DNA of 64,000 nt. It comes from Shewanella metallivivens. Its GTDB lineage: Bacteria > Pseudomonadota > Gammaproteobacteria > Enterobacterales > Shewanellaceae. A program made the position numbers and the translations under genes. This document shows, piece by piece, positions 1 through 8,451 of the stretch; the first letter of the stretch is position 1, and every line of letters begins with the position of its first letter. The notes beneath the pieces are model-generated. The model was not told the DNA's origin and did not search any database. It saw only the letters and a list, made by a program, of their open reading frames with translations. Location of the stretch: positions 219,304-283,303 of the forward strand of contig NZ_JAQQPZ010000015.1 in NCBI RefSeq assembly GCF_028750675.1. Reading direction: 5' to 3'.

Positions 1-320
1 CTGCCGATTTAGCTAAAGTGATTGATGAGATCAACAGTACCGGATTTGGCTTAACGTTAGGCATACACAGCCGTAATGAAGGGCATGCGCTGTCTTTAGC
101 AGATAAAGTCAATGTAGGTAACGTGTATATTAACCGTAATCAAATTGGCGCTGTGGTTGGTGTACAACCCTTTGGCGGTCAAGGTTTGTCTGGCACAGGC
201 CCTAAAGCCGGTGGGCCACACTACTTAACCCGTTTTGTGACCGAAAAGACCCGCACCAATAACATTACCGCTATTGGTGGTAATGCGACGTTATTGTCGT
301 TAGGCGATGCTGACGAGTAA
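1..320 (+). CDS. putA: PutA C-terminal end (proline dehydrogenase / P5C dehydrogenase), 5' partial
   Basis: The reading frame is already open at the left edge (first full codon at base 3) and stops at 318-320. The last ~105 residues are the end of the aldehyde-dehydrogenase half of PutA: the stretch IGAVVGVQPFGGQGLSGTG followed by PKAGGPHYL is the characteristic C-terminal segment of the L-glutamate-gamma-semialdehyde dehydrogenase domain. PutA oxidises proline to glutamate at the inner membrane, and in many gammaproteobacteria the N-terminus is also a DNA-binding repressor; that part lies outside the window, so trifunctionality cannot be judged. A hairpin terminator follows directly. The GTG at 18 is an internal codon, not a start. 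Confidence 0.93.
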   Translation, partial: ADLAKVIDEINSTGFGLTLGIHSRNEGHALSLADKVNVGNVYINRNQIGAVVGVQPFGGQGLSGTGPKAGGPHYLTRFVTEKTRTNNITAIGGNATLLSLGDADE

Positions 321-343
321 CTCATCACGTCATTATGCTGATT

Positions 344-368
344 AGCCCACCTTTAAGTGGGCTTTTTT
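344..368 (+). terminator. Rho-independent terminator of putA
   Basis: Stem AGCCCAC (344-350) pairs with GTGGGCT (357-363) across a six-base loop and is followed by a run of T. It lies 24 bases after the putA stop and ends just before the convergent small gene. Confidence 0.9.
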
Positions 369-375
369 ATGCCCG

Positions 376-660
376 CTAATGCTGAGTAGGAACATTATTA
401 CGTTTTAAACCACGGCTAACATTAGTGCACATTTTGGCAAAGCGACTGATATCACCGAGTGTAGGAGTCACCCCTTGAGCCATGGCGGCTTCCCAGTAAT
501 TGATTTCAGCGTCGACTAAATCCAACAACTTTTTAGGGCAACCGACACAAGTAGTATTTGGCCCACAATGAAAGATATCAGGCTGATCCAGTGGAAAGCT
601 GACTTTTACTTGAGAGATGAGTTGTTTCATCGCCGTCATTCTGTCTGGCTTACGTAACAT
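376..660 (-). CDS. Small conserved Cys-rich hypothetical protein
   Basis: 94 residues, no signal peptide and no membrane segment. The noticeable feature is a Cys cluster, HC-x5-C-x2-C-P (Cys32, Cys38, Cys41) with a fourth Cys at 78, which could bind a metal or an Fe-S cluster; this is inference. The start at 660 is supported by AAGGTG five bases upstream of ATG on the minus strand. It is convergent with putA and divergent from the NhaC-family transporter, so it is probably monocistronic. I do not recognise a named family and assign no function. Confidence 0.7.
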   Translation of the reverse strand: MLRKPDRMTAMKQLISQVKVSFPLDQPDIFHCGPNTTCVGCPKKLLDLVDAEINYWEAAMAQGVTPTLGDISRFAKMCTNVSRGLKRNNVPTQH

Positions 661-818
661 AGTTTCACCTTATGGATGTCGATGAACTCTTGTCAGGTTA
701 ACAAATCGGCATTAGGTTAGTGTTAACTTAAATCAAGTTTGAGTGAAATTAACGGGAGAGTTTGATTAAATTTTGTAGAAGTTTTCCTGCTTAATGAGAA
801 ATAATGCTTTGGCAGCAA

Positions 819-834
819 AGAAGTCTAGACGTCT
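819..834 (+). promoter_or_regulatory. MetJ operator (two tandem met boxes)
   Basis: AGAAGTCT (819-826) followed directly by AGACGTCT (827-834) matches the tandem MetJ consensus AGACGTCT-AGACGTCT at 15 of 16 positions; a third, weak box (AGATTGAC) continues to 842. MetJ with S-adenosylmethionine represses methionine genes by binding such tandem 8-mers. The site abuts a promoter at 838-866 that reads toward the NhaC-family gene. Confidence 0.88.
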
Positions 835-837
835 AGA

Positions 838-866
838 TTGACATGAGCAAAAAGTTCTCTTATCCT
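838..866 (+). promoter_or_regulatory. Sigma70 promoter of the NhaC-family transporter
   Basis: TTGACA at 838-843, a 17-base spacer and TATCCT at 861-866. The -35 hexamer overlaps the third, weak met box, as expected for repression by MetJ. Predicted start of transcription is near 873, leaving a leader of about 130 bases. The rest of 661-1003 shows nothing else I can name. Confidence 0.75.
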
Positions 867-1003
867 TGGCGCAACTTGTTAAGATGTGACTGCAATATTT
901 AGTTTGTGCCCAGAGCCACTAGATAATACCGATGACCGAGATTGTGTCTTACTCGCTTTTCTCATCCGACAACCCCAAATCGTTAAGATAAAGAGAGATT
1001 ACT

Positions 1004-2347
1004 TTGACCACACCAATTCAATCATCCACGACAGCTGTTAAAAATCCTGCTTCGTTTGTGGCGTTATTACCCTTATTTGTATTTTTAGGTTTATTTATTG
1101 GCGCTGGCTTATATTTTCAAAGCCAAGGTGTTGATTATGCGTTTTATCAATTACCGAGTGTGATTGCGATCTTGCCAGCCATTGTATTGGCGATCTTGTT
1201 ATCTAAGCAGAAAATTAACCAAGCAATTGAAACGTTTATTGAAGGCATTGGCCACAGCAATATCATTGCAATGTGTTTAATCTATTTGCTCGCGGGAGCT
1301 TTTGCTGCAGTGGCTAAAGCGACAGGTGGTGTAGACGCTACCGTGGCTTTGGGTTTATCGTTTATTCCGTCTAATTTATTACTGCCAGGCTTTTTTGTGA
1401 TAGCAGCATTTATTGCCACCTCAATGGGGACCTCAATGGGGACTATTGCAGCGGTTGCACCTGTCGCGCTAGGTGTTGCTGATCAGGCTCAAATTGATTA
1501 TGCATTAATGGCTGGTGCGGTAATGTCGGGTGCGTTATTTGGCGATAATTTATCAATTATCTCAGATACCACAATCGCGGCAACTCGTACGCAAGGCTGT
1601 GAAATGAAAGACAAGTTTCGTGAAAACTTAGTATTTTCTATTCCTGCTTCGATCATTACCTTAGTGCTATTTTCATTGGCTGGCCAAGGTCAGGCTGATA
1701 TTGCAGCACAAGATATCGATATTTTAAAAGTGGTCCCTTATTTGACGATTTTAGTGCTTGCTGTTGCAGGGCTTAACGTATTTGTGGTGTTGTCTTTAGG
1801 CATTGTACTTGCTGGCGCCACTGGGGTGTTTACTTCAGAGTATACCGTTATCCAAATGGGCAATGATATTTACACTGGTTTTACTAACATGCAGGAAATT
1901 TTTATTCTGTCGATGTTAGTGGGTGGTTTAGCCGCGCTAATGCAGCAGCAAGGTGGATTGACCTTTGTCAGTCAAATCATTGAGAAACTGATTAGTCGTT
2001 TTTCAAAAGCCAATGGTGAAGCGTCAAGCCGCGCGGCTGAATTAGGTATGGCGACCATTGTTGCAGCAACCAATACCTGTGTGGCAAACAATACGGTATC
2101 GATTGTCGTTACCGGTGATATTGCCAAAGAGCTCGCTGAAAAGCATGGCGTAACGCCTAAACGTGCAGCCAGTATTTTGGATATTTTCTCTTGTATTATT
2201 CAAGGATTAATTCCCCATGGTGCTCAAGCATTGCTGATAGCATCAGTATTTACCATAAGCCCATTAACTGCTGTGTCTAATGCTTGGTATTGCATGATAT
2301 TAGCCGTGACCGCTGTCGTTATTGTGGTATTACGTAAGCGCACTTAA
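1004..2347 (+). CDS. metT: NhaC-family transporter, candidate methionine transporter MetT
   Basis: 447 residues, a polytopic inner-membrane protein with about 11 hydrophobic segments and the NhaC-superfamily signature in the middle (GTSMGTIAAVAPVALG, then GALFGDNLSIISDTTIAA). Most annotation would call it a Na+/H+ antiporter. The tandem met boxes and promoter upstream place it in the MetJ regulon, and NhaC-type proteins under methionine control have been proposed as methionine transporters (MetT) by comparative genomics; the substrate is therefore inferred from regulation, not from residues. Start is TTG at 1004 after AGAGAG; the first residues MTTPIQSST precede the first membrane segment. 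A strong hairpin follows the stop, so it is monocistronic. Confidence 0.85.
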   Translation: MTTPIQSSTTAVKNPASFVALLPLFVFLGLFIGAGLYFQSQGVDYAFYQLPSVIAILPAIVLAILLSKQKINQAIETFIEGIGHSNIIAMCLIYLLAGAFAAVAKATGGVDATVALGLSFIPSNLLLPGFFVIAAFIATSMGTSMGTIAAVAPVALGVADQAQIDYALMAGAVMSGALFGDNLSIISDTTIAATRTQGCEMKDKFRENLVFSIPASIITLVLFSLAGQGQADIAAQDIDILKVVPYLTILVLAVAGLNVFVVLSLGIVLAGATGVFTSEYTVIQMGNDIYTGFTNMQEIFILSMLVGGLAALMQQQGGLTFVSQIIEKLISRFSKANGEASSRAAELGMATIVAATNTCVANNTVSIVVTGDIAKELAEKHGVTPKRAASILDIFSCIIQGLIPHGAQALLIASVFTISPLTAVSNAWYCMILAVTAVVIVVLRKRT

Positions 2348-2381
2348 TACTCTTTACCCGATAAATTTGTGACTAATACAC

Positions 2382-2410
2382 ACATGCCCAACCCAAACGG
2401 TTGGGCATGT
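2382..2410 (+). terminator. Hairpin terminator after the NhaC-family gene
   Basis: A perfect 12-bp stem (ACATGCCCAACC / GGTTGGGCATGT) with a five-base loop, 35 bases after the stop. The T tract after it is weak (TGTTATTT), so it may slow rather than fully stop transcription. Confidence 0.7.
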
Positions 2411-2485
2411 TGTTATTTGCTTTAAATTTAGCCGCTAACGGGTTAGTATTTGCCTCCTTTTTAATATAAGCATGATCAGTATCAA

Positions 2486-3178
2486 GTGATATCTAGAACT
2501 CGAAATTACGACTTGCACCTAGTGATTGTGTTGATGTCTTTAGCCGCAGCAATGATTTGCTCATTTGGGGTCGGCAGTGCATTACTGGCTGATGCTGGCG
2601 AGATCAGCCTTGATATGCTGATGATCCGTCCTGACACTTTGGGCGATTATATGAACTCACCGCTGGCGGTGGTGTTTAATTTGTCGTTGTTAGCAGGTGG
2701 CTCTTGCTTGTTGCTGGCTATGGTTGCAGTATTTCATACCTATCAAGATGGACTCAGTCGCTACTTGGCTATGGTGGGGGGCATTGTGGGGGCGAGCATT
2801 ATTTTGATGGGTGTGTTTCCGATTAATTTTTTAGATATCCACCGCAAAGTGTCTACCTTGTATTTATTCAGTTCAATTGTACTGCATTGTGTTTGTGTTT
2901 TAGATTATTTCAAACCCGGTAGCACCATGAGCAAACGTATGTTGGCGTTTACTATTATGGCGTTATTGAGTGGCGGTTTGTTATTGCTACTGTTAGATTG
3001 GAATTTACTCGATTTTCCTGAGTGTTCTGTTTATATGCCGCAGTATTGTGGTGTGTCTTTAGCGATGTGGTCGTTAACTCAAGCCAATATTTTATGGTGT
3101 GTTTGTTTGAGTTTTCACATGATGAAAACCATTAAAGCCCAGCAAAAAGTGGTTTATAAGTGGCTCGAAAATTATTAG
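2486..3178 (+). CDS. DUF998-like integral membrane protein
   Basis: 230 residues with about six predicted membrane helices (around residues 10-32, 60-82, 93-112, 122-140, 151-170 and 194-215). The GVFP-x4-LDIHRKVS stretch in the middle resembles the conserved loop of DUF998 proteins, whose function is unknown. The GTG at 2486 is the first usable start; Met17 (2534) is an alternative. A pseudouridine synthase gene follows 28 bases later on the same strand and may be co-transcribed, without an obvious functional link. Confidence 0.65.
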   Translation: MISRTRNYDLHLVIVLMSLAAAMICSFGVGSALLADAGEISLDMLMIRPDTLGDYMNSPLAVVFNLSLLAGGSCLLLAMVAVFHTYQDGLSRYLAMVGGIVGASIILMGVFPINFLDIHRKVSTLYLFSSIVLHCVCVLDYFKPGSTMSKRMLAFTIMALLSGGLLLLLLDWNLLDFPECSVYMPQYCGVSLAMWSLTQANILWCVCLSFHMMKTIKAQQKVVYKWLENY

Positions 3179-3206
3179 TTTTTTAATTTAAAGGTAGCTC
3201 TAGGCT

Positions 3207-3908
3207 ATGTCTTTGGTTCGCATTAGTCATTATTTGGCCTTGTGTGGCGTTGGGTCACGCCGCCAAGCGGCACGGTTAATTGAGCGCGGATGCGTTAGCA
3301 TAAACCATCAGTTGGCTAAACATAGCGACCGGGTTGATAGCTCCACGCCTCTTAATATCTGTGTTGATGGCCAACCTGTGTTATCTCCGCAAGAAAAGCA
3401 ATATTGGCTGTACCATAAACCCGTAGGTATTGATTGTCGTTTATTGATTAACGATCCCAGTAGTTTACTTCATTTACTTCCCGCAAAACCAAGGCTGTAC
3501 CCCGCAGGGCGTTTAGACAAAGATTCTCGCGGTTTATTGCTCTTAACCAATGATGGCGAGCTCACTCAAACCTTAATGCATCCTGATTTTAACCACAGTA
3601 AAACCTATGTAGTACAGGTGGATAAACCGCTCACGGCAGAGTTTCTAAGTGATATGGCCACAGGAGTGAGTTATGCCAAGGTGCAAACAAAGCCATGCCG
3701 CATAAGGTTAGTTAACTCAACAACCTTTGAAATAGTGCTCACTCAAGGGTTAAATCGCCAAATTAGGCGCATGTGTCAGGCGTTGGGCTTTAAGGTGATT
3801 GATTTACTGAGAACAAAACTCATGGAGGTGTGTTTAGATGATTTGCCAGAAAAAACAATGCGGCCAGTATCGGCCGCAGAGTTAGTGACTTTAAAGCAAC
3901 TCAGTTAA
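3207..3908 (+). CDS. RsuA/RluB/E/F-family pseudouridine synthase
   Basis: 233 residues: an N-terminal S4 RNA-binding domain (about 3-60, RISHYLALCGVGSRRQAARL) and a catalytic domain with the family signature GRLDKDSRGLLLLTNDG, in which the Asp of GRLD is the catalytic residue, plus the closing motif GLNRQIRRMC. It isomerises a uridine in rRNA. It resembles RluF but lacks RluF's basic tail, and a much better RluF is present at 33712-34593, so this is a second, shorter paralogue with unassigned target nucleotide. ATG start; the reading frame ends inside a small hairpin (3898-3920) that has no T tract. Confidence 0.88.
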   Translation: MSLVRISHYLALCGVGSRRQAARLIERGCVSINHQLAKHSDRVDSSTPLNICVDGQPVLSPQEKQYWLYHKPVGIDCRLLINDPSSLLHLLPAKPRLYPAGRLDKDSRGLLLLTNDGELTQTLMHPDFNHSKTYVVQVDKPLTAEFLSDMATGVSYAKVQTKPCRIRLVNSTTFEIVLTQGLNRQIRRMCQALGFKVIDLLRTKLMEVCLDDLPEKTMRPVSAAELVTLKQLS

Positions 3909-3930
3909 CGTAACTGAGTTAATACAAGGA

Positions 3931-6087
3931 CTATTTGGCGATATCCATTTCAGCTAATAGGTTGTCAGCATTATCTAAATACTTCATCACCCATAACATG
4001 TAACGGCTATCAACTTGAATAGAACGATTGCTTTGAGCATCGTAACCCCAATCGCCAATAATGCTTTCGTATACACCATCAAACAATAAACCAACGAGCT
4101 CAGCTCGACCATTTAAGGTGGGTGAGCCCGAGTTACCGCCTGTGGTATCAAGGGTCGATAGAAAGTTAACCGGCACAGAATCAATGGCCTTAACGTAGTA
4201 ATCGCCGTATTGCTTTTGCTTAATCAGTTCAAGTTGCTTTGCGGGTGCATCAAATGGATCCGCTCCAGTATCTTTAGCTAATAAGCCCTCTAAACGAGTA
4301 AAGGGTACCGCTTTTAATCCATCTTGTGGCGAGTAACCTTTCACGTTGCCTACTGTCACTCGTAAGCTTGAGTTTGCGTCAGCATAAACCGGTTTACCTA
4401 ACTCGCGGTTGTAGGCAATGATGGCATCCATGTACTGTGGACGCACTTTCATTAAATCACCTTCTAATTGCTTTTTGGCTTTTTCCAGAGCCATATCAGC
4501 GTCATAGGTTTGTACTGCAAATTGAATAAAGGGATCGTTTGACGCTTTAAAGTCAGCAACCGATTTATTCATCCAAGCTAAACGTGTGTCTTTATCGTCA
4601 AGCTTAGTTTTTGCATACATTTTGTCGAGGGTTTTCGCTAAGGCTTTAGCGTCAAACTTATTGGTAATACCAAACGCATTATCTAATGATGCAATACGTT
4701 GCTCAGCAGGTAATGCGGCATAGCGAGTCAGTAAATCCGCTAGTAAAGCTTTATCAACACTGGCAGCATAACGACGGTCGATTCGCTCCATGCTTGAGGT
4801 AAAGTTTGTCATGTCGCGATCTTGAAAACCGGGCTCACGAGCCATATCGGCTAAGGTTTTCTCATTTGCTAAACGGTATAAGTTACGTGCGGTGGTCACC
4901 ATAGTGGTGTAACCGATATAACCCAGTAACATGTCCCGTTCTTGGTTTAGTTGGCTTTTTGCCACTAGTTTCTCAAGGTTTGCTAAGGTTTCGCCGTACT
5001 TTTGCTGGCGTTGGTTATCTTTGCTAATCCAGCTTGCTAGATCACTTTCCACTTTTTGTCGATCGGCTAACATGGTTGATTTACCATAAAACTCAATCAT
5101 CGAAGTGAAGTTTTTAGCATAGTTAGCTAAGCCAGCAATTAAGCTTTCGTATTTGATTCGCTCGTCGCTGCCTTCTGGCGCAGTGTCTTTGATGATATCA
5201 ATCATCTTCTCTTGCAATTCTTTTGCATGAGGGTATGACCAATTGAATTGGTTGTTCACTTCATCTGCTGTGCGGTAACGGTTAGTGCGACCTGGGTAAC
5301 CCGCCACCATCACAAAATCGCCATCACTCACACCTTTGGCTGATACTTTTAAAAAGCTTTTGGGCTCATAAGGAACGTTGTCTTTGCTGAAATCGGCAGG
5401 CTTACCGTCTTTTGATACATAAGCACGATAAAACGAAAAATCACCGGTATGACGAGGCCACATCCAGTTGTCGATATCGCCGCCGTATTTACCCACACTT
5501 GCTGCTGGGTTATAGGCTAAACGCACATCGCGAATTTCCAGTTGTTTGACAAGGTAATATTCTAAACCGCCGTGAAAGCTATACACCTGGCAGCGATAAC
5601 CTTCTTCTTGTTCACACTCAGCCACTAAGGCTTTTTCTTGTAGCTCAATGCCTTTGTAAAAGTCATTGCCGACTTTATCCATTTGGCCAGCGGTTACTTT
5701 GTCTGTCACGTTGGTGACATCTTCGGTAACAAAAATACGTGAGCCGGGTGTTGCTGGTAATTCTTCTGCATAGGTTTTGGCTAAAAAGCCGTCTTTAAGC
5801 AGGTTTTTTTCAGGCGTTGAGTTGTACTGAATTGAGCCATAAGCGCAGTGGTGATTGGTGACGACCAACCCTTTTGGAGACACAAATGAGGCTGTACAAC
5901 CGCCTAGGCTGATTACGGCGTTCATTGGGAACTCTGTTAATTTTGAAATAGAGTCCGCGCTTATTTCTAACCCTTTTGCTTTAAGTTCGTCAGCCATTGC
6001 AGGTAATTGATGTGGTTGCCACATCCCTTCATCAGCCGAAGCACCAAAACTGGCGGCGATGGCGGCAGTTAATAACCATTTTTTCAT
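3931..6087 (-). CDS. S46-family dipeptidyl-peptidase, DPP7 type
   Basis: 718 residues, the usual length for family S46, with a signal peptide (cleavage expected after GASA, about residue 18), so periplasmic. Catalytic features are visible: the His region TNHHCAYG (79-84), the Asp region GGDIDNWMWPRHTGD, and the Ser in TGGNSGSP (Ser653). S46 enzymes remove dipeptides from peptide N-termini. The S1-pocket residue 18 positions after the catalytic Ser is Gly671 (LLFDG); published work on Porphyromonas enzymes shows Gly here in DPP7 (hydrophobic P1) and Arg in DPP11 (acidic P1), so a DPP7-like preference is inferred. It lies downstream of a terminator and appears to be a single gene feeding peptide catabolism. 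Confidence 0.93.
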   Translation of the reverse strand: MKKWLLTAAIAASFGASADEGMWQPHQLPAMADELKAKGLEISADSISKLTEFPMNAVISLGGCTASFVSPKGLVVTNHHCAYGSIQYNSTPEKNLLKDGFLAKTYAEELPATPGSRIFVTEDVTNVTDKVTAGQMDKVGNDFYKGIELQEKALVAECEQEEGYRCQVYSFHGGLEYYLVKQLEIRDVRLAYNPAASVGKYGGDIDNWMWPRHTGDFSFYRAYVSKDGKPADFSKDNVPYEPKSFLKVSAKGVSDGDFVMVAGYPGRTNRYRTADEVNNQFNWSYPHAKELQEKMIDIIKDTAPEGSDERIKYESLIAGLANYAKNFTSMIEFYGKSTMLADRQKVESDLASWISKDNQRQQKYGETLANLEKLVAKSQLNQERDMLLGYIGYTTMVTTARNLYRLANEKTLADMAREPGFQDRDMTNFTSSMERIDRRYAASVDKALLADLLTRYAALPAEQRIASLDNAFGITNKFDAKALAKTLDKMYAKTKLDDKDTRLAWMNKSVADFKASNDPFIQFAVQTYDADMALEKAKKQLEGDLMKVRPQYMDAIIAYNRELGKPVYADANSSLRVTVGNVKGYSPQDGLKAVPFTRLEGLLAKDTGADPFDAPAKQLELIKQKQYGDYYVKAIDSVPVNFLSTLDTTGGNSGSPTLNGRAELVGLLFDGVYESIIGDWGYDAQSNRSIQVDSRYMLWVMKYLDNADNLLAEMDIAK

Positions 6088-6131
6088 TATAATTAGTCCA
6101 TTTAGATATTATTGGTTGCCCAGAAAACAAA

Positions 6132-6154
6132 AAAGTCAGGCTAAGCCTGACTTT
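6132..6154 (-). terminator. Terminator of the aromatic amino acid permease gene
   Basis: AAAGTCAGGCT (6132-6142) and AGCCTGACTTT (6144-6154) are perfect reverse complements. On the minus strand the stem is followed by a T tract, so it ends transcription coming from 6219-7421 before the S46 peptidase gene. Confidence 0.88.
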
Positions 6155-6218
6155 AACAAAAGTTGTTACTTCATGGTAGCGCCTGAAAAACTCGCTTACA
6201 AATCATTAACAGTCTTGA

Positions 6219-7421
6219 TTAACCCAGTGCGACCATGAGTTGAGCAAACACAATAAGGGCGCCTAATAATCCGGCAATGACAAGCGCGAATGTACCTCCA
6301 CAGACTTGGTATCCCCCCAACATTTGGGCGCGTTGTTTTAATGCCATGGCTATGGGTAAAAAGATAATCATCACCACCAATGGAATCGCAGCAAACCCCA
6401 AGACCTGGAAAAAGCCATCAGGATAATAAAGTGCACACAAGAGTGGTGGAACAAAAGTGATCAACCAGGTTTTTGCACGGCCGGCGACATCATCTCTGGC
6501 ACGGGTTAGCTCGGCGACATAATCAAATAGGCTCATGGTTACCCCTAAAAATGAGGTCACTAATGCAAGGTTTGCGAAGAGATCAATGGCTTGGCTAATG
6601 ATGCTCGATTGAGCAAGGCCTTGTAATGCAGCCACCAGTTTAGGCAAAGAACCACCAAAGTTATGTACGGCTTCACCACCTAGTGAGCCTAGGGTAACCA
6701 GCAACCATAAAATGTAACACACTAAAGGGATGGTAGAGCCAATCAGGAGCACTTTTCTTAATGACACAGCATCACCATCAAGGTAGCGCACAATGGTCGC
6801 AATACACACATGAAAACCAAAAGAGGTAAATACCACAGGGATAGCGGCTAACCATAGTTGCTGCAGTGCATCGCCAGAGGCAACGGTTGTAGAGTAGTTA
6901 TTTAATGCTGTTATTAAGCTAACATCGGGCAATAAAAAGCTCACGACCACCACTAATAACAACACCATTGCACTAAATAAAAAACGCGATATTTTATCAA
7001 TCCATTTAACCCCGATAGCAATCAAACCACCAAAAAACACGGTAAATAAGATCACAGCAACCTGATTGCTCATGTTAATGCCTATTGGTTGAAGGCGGGT
7101 TTCAAGTAACGATGACCCCCCCATCAAATAGACCATGGTTAAGGCAAATAATAAGCTCAAAAAAGAGCCGCCTTGAATCATTTGGCCGACTTTACCGAGG
7201 GTTTTGCCTGTGATTGCATGAACGTTATCACCCACACCGCTGCGCAGATTAATTTCTAACATAAGCAGTGAGGTGTAGGCAGAAATAGCCCAAATGACCA
7301 CTAATAAGATTAATGCGGGGATTATACCTAGTGCTGCTGTGGCTAAAGGTAAAGCGAGCATACCGCCGCCAATAGCGGTTCCCGCGACAATCGAAATAGA
7401 ACCTAAGGTTTTCAAATTCAC
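6219..7421 (-). CDS. tyrP: Aromatic amino acid permease (TyrP/Mtr, HAAAP family)
   Basis: 400 residues with 11 hydrophobic segments and the family N-terminus GSISIVAGTAIGGGMLALPL, typical of TyrP and Mtr proton symporters for tyrosine or tryptophan in the inner membrane. The substrate cannot be fixed from sequence; TyrP is the closer resemblance by length and N-terminus. The start is GTG at 7421 (codons for MNLKTLGS), with no strong ribosome-binding site. I looked for a TyrR box (TGTAAA-N6-TTTACA) upstream and found only half-matches. The stretch 7422-7680 holds no gene and no signal I can support beyond a general AT-rich promoter region. Confidence 0.82.
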   Translation of the reverse strand: MNLKTLGSISIVAGTAIGGGMLALPLATAALGIIPALILLVVIWAISAYTSLLMLEINLRSGVGDNVHAITGKTLGKVGQMIQGGSFLSLLFALTMVYLMGGSSLLETRLQPIGINMSNQVAVILFTVFFGGLIAIGVKWIDKISRFLFSAMVLLLVVVVSFLLPDVSLITALNNYSTTVASGDALQQLWLAAIPVVFTSFGFHVCIATIVRYLDGDAVSLRKVLLIGSTIPLVCYILWLLVTLGSLGGEAVHNFGGSLPKLVAALQGLAQSSIISQAIDLFANLALVTSFLGVTMSLFDYVAELTRARDDVAGRAKTWLITFVPPLLCALYYPDGFFQVLGFAAIPLVVMIIFLPIAMALKQRAQMLGGYQVCGGTFALVIAGLLGALIVFAQLMVALG

Positions 7422-7680
7422 AGCTAATGTCCAGTGTAATTATTATTTTATTTGTGTCGGACATTAGCAGAAGGGTGATGGGACAGGCAAGGATCTTTGG
7501 CAGTTAAAGGCTATCAGGGCTGTTTGCAAACAATTACGCAACATTAAGCCAAACTGTTTTACACGTCATATTTGCAATAGTGTAGCATTACGGCGTTACT
7601 ATTGGGCCTCAATGATTGTTAAGTGACATCTACAATGTAAAAGCAGGTGATTGAATATAATTCGTAAGTCGTTATAATAC

Positions 7681-7880
7681 GCTTAGTTTTAGGGGAGTAG
7701 CTAATCTTGTGTTGCGCGATGTAGCATGCAAGGTGTCGGTATCAACATAATTGGCCTCATGCCATGGTGCAGACAGTAACACACTGTAAATTGGTGATGT
7801 TTACCCAGCGAGACCTAAGCACAATCACTGCATCAAGGGGTATGCGGCGGCTTGTGCTTAGTTGTCATTTACCCCTAGGA
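7681..7880 (+). promoter_or_regulatory. yybP-ykoY manganese riboswitch with expression platform
   Basis: The conserved pieces of the yybP-ykoY aptamer are present in order: AGGGGAGTAGC at 7691-7701, a TATCAACAT segment at 7740-7748, and CCCAGCGAGACCTA at 7804-7817. P1 can form between 7688-7693 and 7814-7819. The 3' side of P1 can instead pair in a 10-bp helix with the platform (CTAAGCACAA 7815-7824 with TTGTGCTTAG 7852-7861), and AGGGGT (7836-7841) can pair with ACCCCT (7871-7876) immediately before the AGGA ribosome-binding site (7877-7880). This suggests Mn2+ control of translation start or of transcript stability; the direction (ON with Mn2+) is known for related leaders of UPF0016 genes such as mntP/alx-type leaders. 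Confidence 0.9.
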
Positions 7881-7888
7881 TTGTCATA

Positions 7889-8443
7889 TTGGACGCATTA
7901 CTCACTTCTACCTTCTCTGTTGCAATTGCCGAAATTGGCGATAAAACACAATTGCTCGCATTGCTACTCGCTGTTCGCTTTAGCAACAAATCCGCCATAA
8001 TCAGTGCCATTTTACTTGCGACCTTAATTAATCATTTTATTGCTGCGTATTTGGGGCAATGGGCGATAGGCTGGCTAGATCCTCAATGGTCACGTTATAT
8101 TGTTGCCACGAGCTTTTTTGCCATAGCATTATGGGTATTAATTCCCGATAAAATCGACGATGATGATCATCGTTTTTATAAACTAGGGGCTTTTGGCGCG
8201 ACGTTTATTTTGTTCTTTATTGCTGAAATCGGGGATAAAACGCAAATCGCCACCGTGGTGCTCGCGGCAAAGTATCAATCACTGACCTGGGTCGTCATTG
8301 GTACTACCTTAGGCATGCTCATTGCCAATGTACCGGTTGTTTTAGTGGGGCATTTTAGTGCGAACAAGTTACCTATGGCACTTATTCACCGAGGCTGTGC
8401 GCTGATTTTTGCTTTGCTCGGGGTTGCCACGCTCATGTGGTAA
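7889..8443 (+). CDS. mneA: UPF0016/GDT1-family manganese exporter (MneA-like)
   Basis: 184 residues with six membrane helices in two homologous halves, each carrying the family motif E-x-G-D-K-T (residues 15-20 and 113-118), as in Vibrio MneA and eukaryotic Gdt1/TMEM165, which transport Mn2+ or Ca2+. The Mn riboswitch upstream supports Mn2+ export. I place the start at TTG 7889, preceded by AGGA at 7877-7880, because the product then begins MDALLTSTFSVAIAEIGDKT, like its relatives; a longer frame from 7862 would put ten extra residues over the riboswitch platform. The next gene begins within ten bases of the stop, so the two are probably co-transcribed. Confidence 0.92.
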   Translation: MDALLTSTFSVAIAEIGDKTQLLALLLAVRFSNKSAIISAILLATLINHFIAAYLGQWAIGWLDPQWSRYIVATSFFAIALWVLIPDKIDDDDHRFYKLGAFGATFILFFIAEIGDKTQIATVVLAAKYQSLTWVVIGTTLGMLIANVPVVLVGHFSANKLPMALIHRGCALIFALLGVATLMW

Positions 8444-8451
8444 ATAGAGGG

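Noticed and set aside
3898..3920. AACTCAGTTA/TAACTGAGTT hairpin at the end of the RsuA-family gene
   Set aside because: It overlaps the stop codon and has no T tract, so I do not call it a terminator.
7530..7680. TGTAAA half-sites upstream of tyrP as a TyrR box
   Set aside because: No TTTACA partner at the six-base spacing was found.
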